From positions 1-8,885 of the forward strand of contig DAOVYA010000048.1 in assembly GCA_030635865.1 (NCBI GenBank): 8,885 nucleotides of DNA. Reading direction: 5' to 3'. The stretch's first letter is position 1. Each line of letters opens with the position of its first letter. Origin of the DNA: Gammaproteobacteria bacterium (lineage in GTDB: Bacteria; Pseudomonadota; Gammaproteobacteria; UBA9214). Under the pieces are notes generated by a model. That model did no database searches. It was not told where the DNA came from and saw only the letters and a list, made by a program, of their open reading frames with translations. The position numbers and the translations under genes are program-made. Shown in pieces: positions 6,692 to 8,885 of this stretch.

Positions 6692-7930
6692 CTATAAATC
6701 CAGTAACATGCCGGCCGGGTCCTCCAGCAGTTCCTTGATGGTCACCAGGAACGTGACCGCGCTCTTGCCATCAACGATGCGATGATCATAGGTCAACGCG
6801 AGATACATAATCGGCTGTACTACAATTTCACCCTCTACAACCATGGCACGCTCCTGGATCTTGTGCATGCCCAGGATGGCGCTCTGTGGTGGATTTAAAA
6901 TCGGCGTCGACAACATTGACCCGAATACACCGCCATTGGTAATGGAAAACGTGCCACCGGTAATGTCCTCCATGGTCAGCTTTCCATCGCGCGCCCTGTT
7001 TACAAACTCAAGGATATCCGTCTCAATCTCGGCAAGGCTCATGTACTCAGCATTACGTAGCACCGGCACCACCAGGCCACGGTCGGTGCTGATCGCTACA
7101 CCGATATCACAAAAACCGTGATAAACAATATCGTCGCCGTCAATGGATGCATTGATATCAGGATGCCGCTTCAGGGCCTCGGCAGCCGACCTCACGAAAA
7201 ATGACATATATCCCAGCCGCACGCCGTGATGCTGCTCAAACGTTTCACGGTGTTTTTCCCGCAAGCTCATAATGGACTGCATGTTGACCTCGTTAAAGGT
7301 CGTTAACATGGCAGTACTCTGCGTTGCCTGCAGCAGACGCTCTGCCACACGCGCACGCAACCTTGACATGGGCACACGCTTCTGCGGGCGGTCCTCATGA
7401 ATCTCCGGGAGACCCGGTGTCGGCTGCACCGGTTGTGCGGGCTGCCTGGCAGGCTTTGGCGCCTCACGGACAGCTACAAGTGCCGGTTTCCGGCTGCCGA
7501 TATAAGCAAGGACGTCGGCCTTGGTAATATGGCCATTTTTACCCGTGCCGGTAATCTGTTCAGGATCGATTTGATGATCCGCAACCAGTTTACGTGCAGC
7601 CGGTCCAAGCGCCTTGCCAGCCCTGCCCTGTCCTGCAGGCTTTTGCGTTTCTGCTGCAGTCCGGGCTGATGCCTGTACAGAGTCGGCTGATTGGCCGGGA
7701 CTGATCAGCCCAATGACCTGGTCAGCAATGACCGTGTCGCCGTTGGCGATCAGGATTTTCTCCAGCACACCATCCACGGGAGCCGGTACTTCGAGCACCA
7801 CCTTGTCGGTTTCAATATCCACCAGCGCCTCGTCACGCCGGATGGACTCGCCCGGTTGCTTGTGCCAGGCAACCACCACCCCATCGCTGACAGACTCCGG
7901 CAGTGCAGGCACTTTGACTTCAGTGGTCAT
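6692..7930 (-). CDS. sucB: dihydrolipoyllysine-residue succinyltransferase (E2 of 2-oxoglutarate dehydrogenase)
   Basis: This core subunit of the TCA-cycle 2-oxoglutarate dehydrogenase complex passes the succinyl group from E1 via its lipoyl arm to CoA. The 412-residue protein has one lipoyl domain (about 1-78) with the lipoylated Lys43 in [11 protein letters not shown]. An Ala/Gln-rich linker follows, then the peripheral subunit-binding domain (107-144, [12 protein letters not shown]...[12 protein letters not shown]), and a Pro/Ala/Gln-rich linker (about 145-187). The catalytic domain ends with [16 protein letters not shown], with His383 and Asp387 as the acyltransferase pair, and LLLDL-like MLLDL at the C-terminus. 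A single lipoyl domain and this C-terminus point to the succinyl rather than the acetyl enzyme, as does sucA next door. The start at 7930 overlaps the end of sucA by 11 bases, so translation is likely coupled. No lesion is seen. Confidence 0.97.
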   Translation of the reverse strand: MTTEVKVPALPESVSDGVVVAWHKQPGESIRRDEALVDIETDKVVLEVPAPVDGVLEKILIANGDTVIADQVIGLISPGQSADSVQASARTAAETQKPAGQGRAGKALGPAARKLVADHQIDPEQITGTGKNGHITKADVLAYIGSRKPALVAVREAPKPARQPAQPVQPTPGLPEIHEDRPQKRVPMSRLRARVAERLLQATQSTAMLTTFNEVNMQSIMSLREKHRETFEQHHGVRLGYMSFFVRSAAEALKRHPDINASIDGDDIVYHGFCDIGVAISTDRGLVVPVLRNAEYMSLAEIETDILEFVNRARDGKLTMEDITGGTFSITNGGVFGSMLSTPILNPPQSAILGMHKIQERAMVVEGEIVVQPIMYLALTYDHRIVDGKSAVTFLVTIKELLEDPAGMLLDL

Positions 7931-8885
7931 GTTTTTTCAGCCCCAACGCTTGTGTAACCAGTTCAGCCTGCTGTGTAACATGCAGCCCGGTATAACCAAC
8001 AGCCGGCGAAGGCGATGCCTCCCGGCCAGTATAGTGAAGCCTGATATCATCGCCTATCACTTCCTGCAACTTGTGCCGCGTTGAGTACCAGGTCCCCTGG
8101 TTCTTTGGTTCTTCCTGGCACCAGCAGAACTCCTTTACATTCGTATAATACGCCAGTTCTTTTCTCAGCAAGCGCCATGGAAACGGGTAGAGCTGTTCAA
8201 TCCTCACAATTGCAACATCATCAAGCAGCGAGGCACGCCGCCGCTCCAGCAAATCATAGTAAACCTTGCCGCTGCACATAATCAGGCGTTTGATTTTTGT
8301 CTTGTCGGCGGCGTCCACATCACCAATGACCGGGTTGAACCCCCCCTGCGACAACTCATCCAGCGTCGAGGTCGCCAGCTTGTGGCGCAACAGGCTCTTG
8401 GGTGACATTACGATCAACGGCTTGCGGAACGGCCGAATCATTTGCCTGCGTAACATATGAAACATCTGCGCAGGTGTAGTCGGGTTGCAAACCTGTATAT
8501 TATGGTTGGAGCACAATTGCAGAAAACGCTCAAGCCGCGCCGAAGAATGCTCGGCACCCTGCCCTTCATAACCGTGCGGCAGGAACATGGCCAGGCCACA
8601 CAGCCGCCCCCACTTGGCTTCACCCGATGCAATAAACTGGTCAATGACAACCTGGGCCCCGTTGGCAAAATCGCCATACTGGGCCTCCCAGATAACCAGC
8701 GTCTCCGGATCTGCCGTGGCATAGCCGTATTCAAAGGCCAGCTCCGCCTCTGAATACAATTCCAAATTAAAGCAGGCGGTTCCTAATCCAACCTGAACGG
8801 TTAAATCGTTACCAGCATATCTGGCTGCCCGTTGATAGGCCTTTCGGGCTCGTTCATAGTTTCCCTGATCCAGACAGGTTTCTCC
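7920..8885 (-). CDS. sucA: 2-oxoglutarate dehydrogenase E1 (SucA) C-terminal part, joined in frame to a TPR-like segment; runs off the window
   Basis: The frame is open from the right edge to the TGA at 7920, giving 321 visible residues. From [36 protein letters not shown] onward (about 8741 down to 7920, about 275 residues) it matches the C-terminal region of SucA. Landmarks include [66 protein letters not shown] and SPAVGY. SucA is normally about 930-950 residues, and the missing part includes the thiamine diphosphate-binding region. The roughly 50 residues before LAFEYG do not look like SucA, where something like LSEEAVLAFEYG is expected; they fit TPR repeats instead. If the sequence is real, this gene alone could not make a working E1. 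A TTG at 8763 is not a credible start. The gene is either split by a rearrangement or joined wrongly in assembly. sucB overlaps its 3' end by 11 bases. Confidence 0.85.
   Translation of the reverse strand, partial: GETCLDQGNYERARKAYQRAARYAGNDLTVQVGLGTACFNLELYSEAELAFEYGYATADPETLVIWEAQYGDFANGAQVVIDQFIASGEAKWGRLCGLAMFLPHGYEGQGAEHSSARLERFLQLCSNHNIQVCNPTTPAQMFHMLRRQMIRPFRKPLIVMSPKSLLRHKLATSTLDELSQGGFNPVIGDVDAADKTKIKRLIMCSGKVYYDLLERRRASLLDDVAIVRIEQLYPFPWRLLRKELAYYTNVKEFCWCQEEPKNQGTWYSTRHKLQEVIGDDIRLHYTGREASPSPAVGYTGLHVTQQAELVTQALGLKKHDH
8733..8885 (-). other. TPR-like coding segment fused upstream of the sucA fragment
   Basis: Read on the minus strand, the segment starts [20 protein letters not shown] and continues through [20 protein letters not shown] to AFE. 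Set against the 34-residue TPR consensus, the first repeat has Gly8, Gly15, Tyr17, Ala20, Tyr24 and Ala27 in place. The second, 34 residues on, has Leu7, Gly8, Tyr17, Ala20 and Phe24. The match breaks at position 26, exactly where SucA identity (EYGYATADP) takes over. Four of five glycine codons here are GGA and none GGC, whereas none of the first nine glycine codons of the SucA part is GGA. GC in 8761-8885 is about 49%, against about 58% in 8581-8700. The breakpoint must lie near 8730-8750. The parent TPR protein is not identifiable from so short a piece. Confidence 0.65.

Noticed and set aside
8763..8765. TTG as a true start for a short SucA-like gene
   Set aside because: The frame is open beyond it to the window edge, no Shine-Dalgarno is evident, and the residues on both sides of it fit one continuous TPR repeat.

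Overview
The window (about 55% GC by eye) looks like chromosomal DNA from a gammaproteobacterium, possibly one with sulfur or other respiratory molybdoenzymes. This rests on close resemblance of MoaB, MoaC, SucB and SucA to my recollection of the enterobacterial proteins, on a DmsC/SoeC-like membrane anchor beside molybdenum-cofactor genes, and on the suc-lpd order. No lineage below class can be fixed from the sequence alone.

Left part, plus strand (1-4962). The 3' end of a DmsC-family quinol-interacting membrane anchor (1-636) is followed by a molybdenum cofactor (Moco) cluster, moaA - moaB - moeA - moaC - moaD - moaE. From moaB to moaE the genes are packed with gaps of 6 bases or less, or with overlaps, and almost certainly form one operon. 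moaA is set apart by a 205-base gap that holds a palindromic repeat. Together they convert GTP to cyclic pyranopterin phosphate (MoaA, MoaC), add the dithiolene sulfurs (MoaD, MoaE) and insert molybdate (MoaB as the adenylylating MogA-like protein, MoeA). This cofactor is what the catalytic partner of the upstream anchor would need.

Right part, minus strand (5141-8885). Reading leftwards from the right edge are the 3' part of sucA, then sucB, then lpd: E1, E2 and E3 of the 2-oxoglutarate dehydrogenase complex of the TCA cycle. sucA and sucB overlap by 11 bases. moaE and lpd converge.

Intergenic repeats. Three copies of one imperfect inverted repeat of 85-93 bp (short left arm, longer right arm, variable centre) lie in the moaA/moaB, moaE/lpd and sucB/lpd gaps, all in the same orientation. 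A decayed extra arm and a small tandem duplication lie next to two of them.

The most unusual thing is at the right edge. Upstream of about residue 270 from its C-terminus, the sucA reading frame stops looking like SucA. It continues in frame, without a stop, into about 50 residues that fit the tetratricopeptide (TPR) consensus and use different codons. This is either an assembly chimera or a real truncation/fusion of sucA, and the window ends before it can be settled. I did not find a convincing undescribed system; the rest is ordinary housekeeping content.
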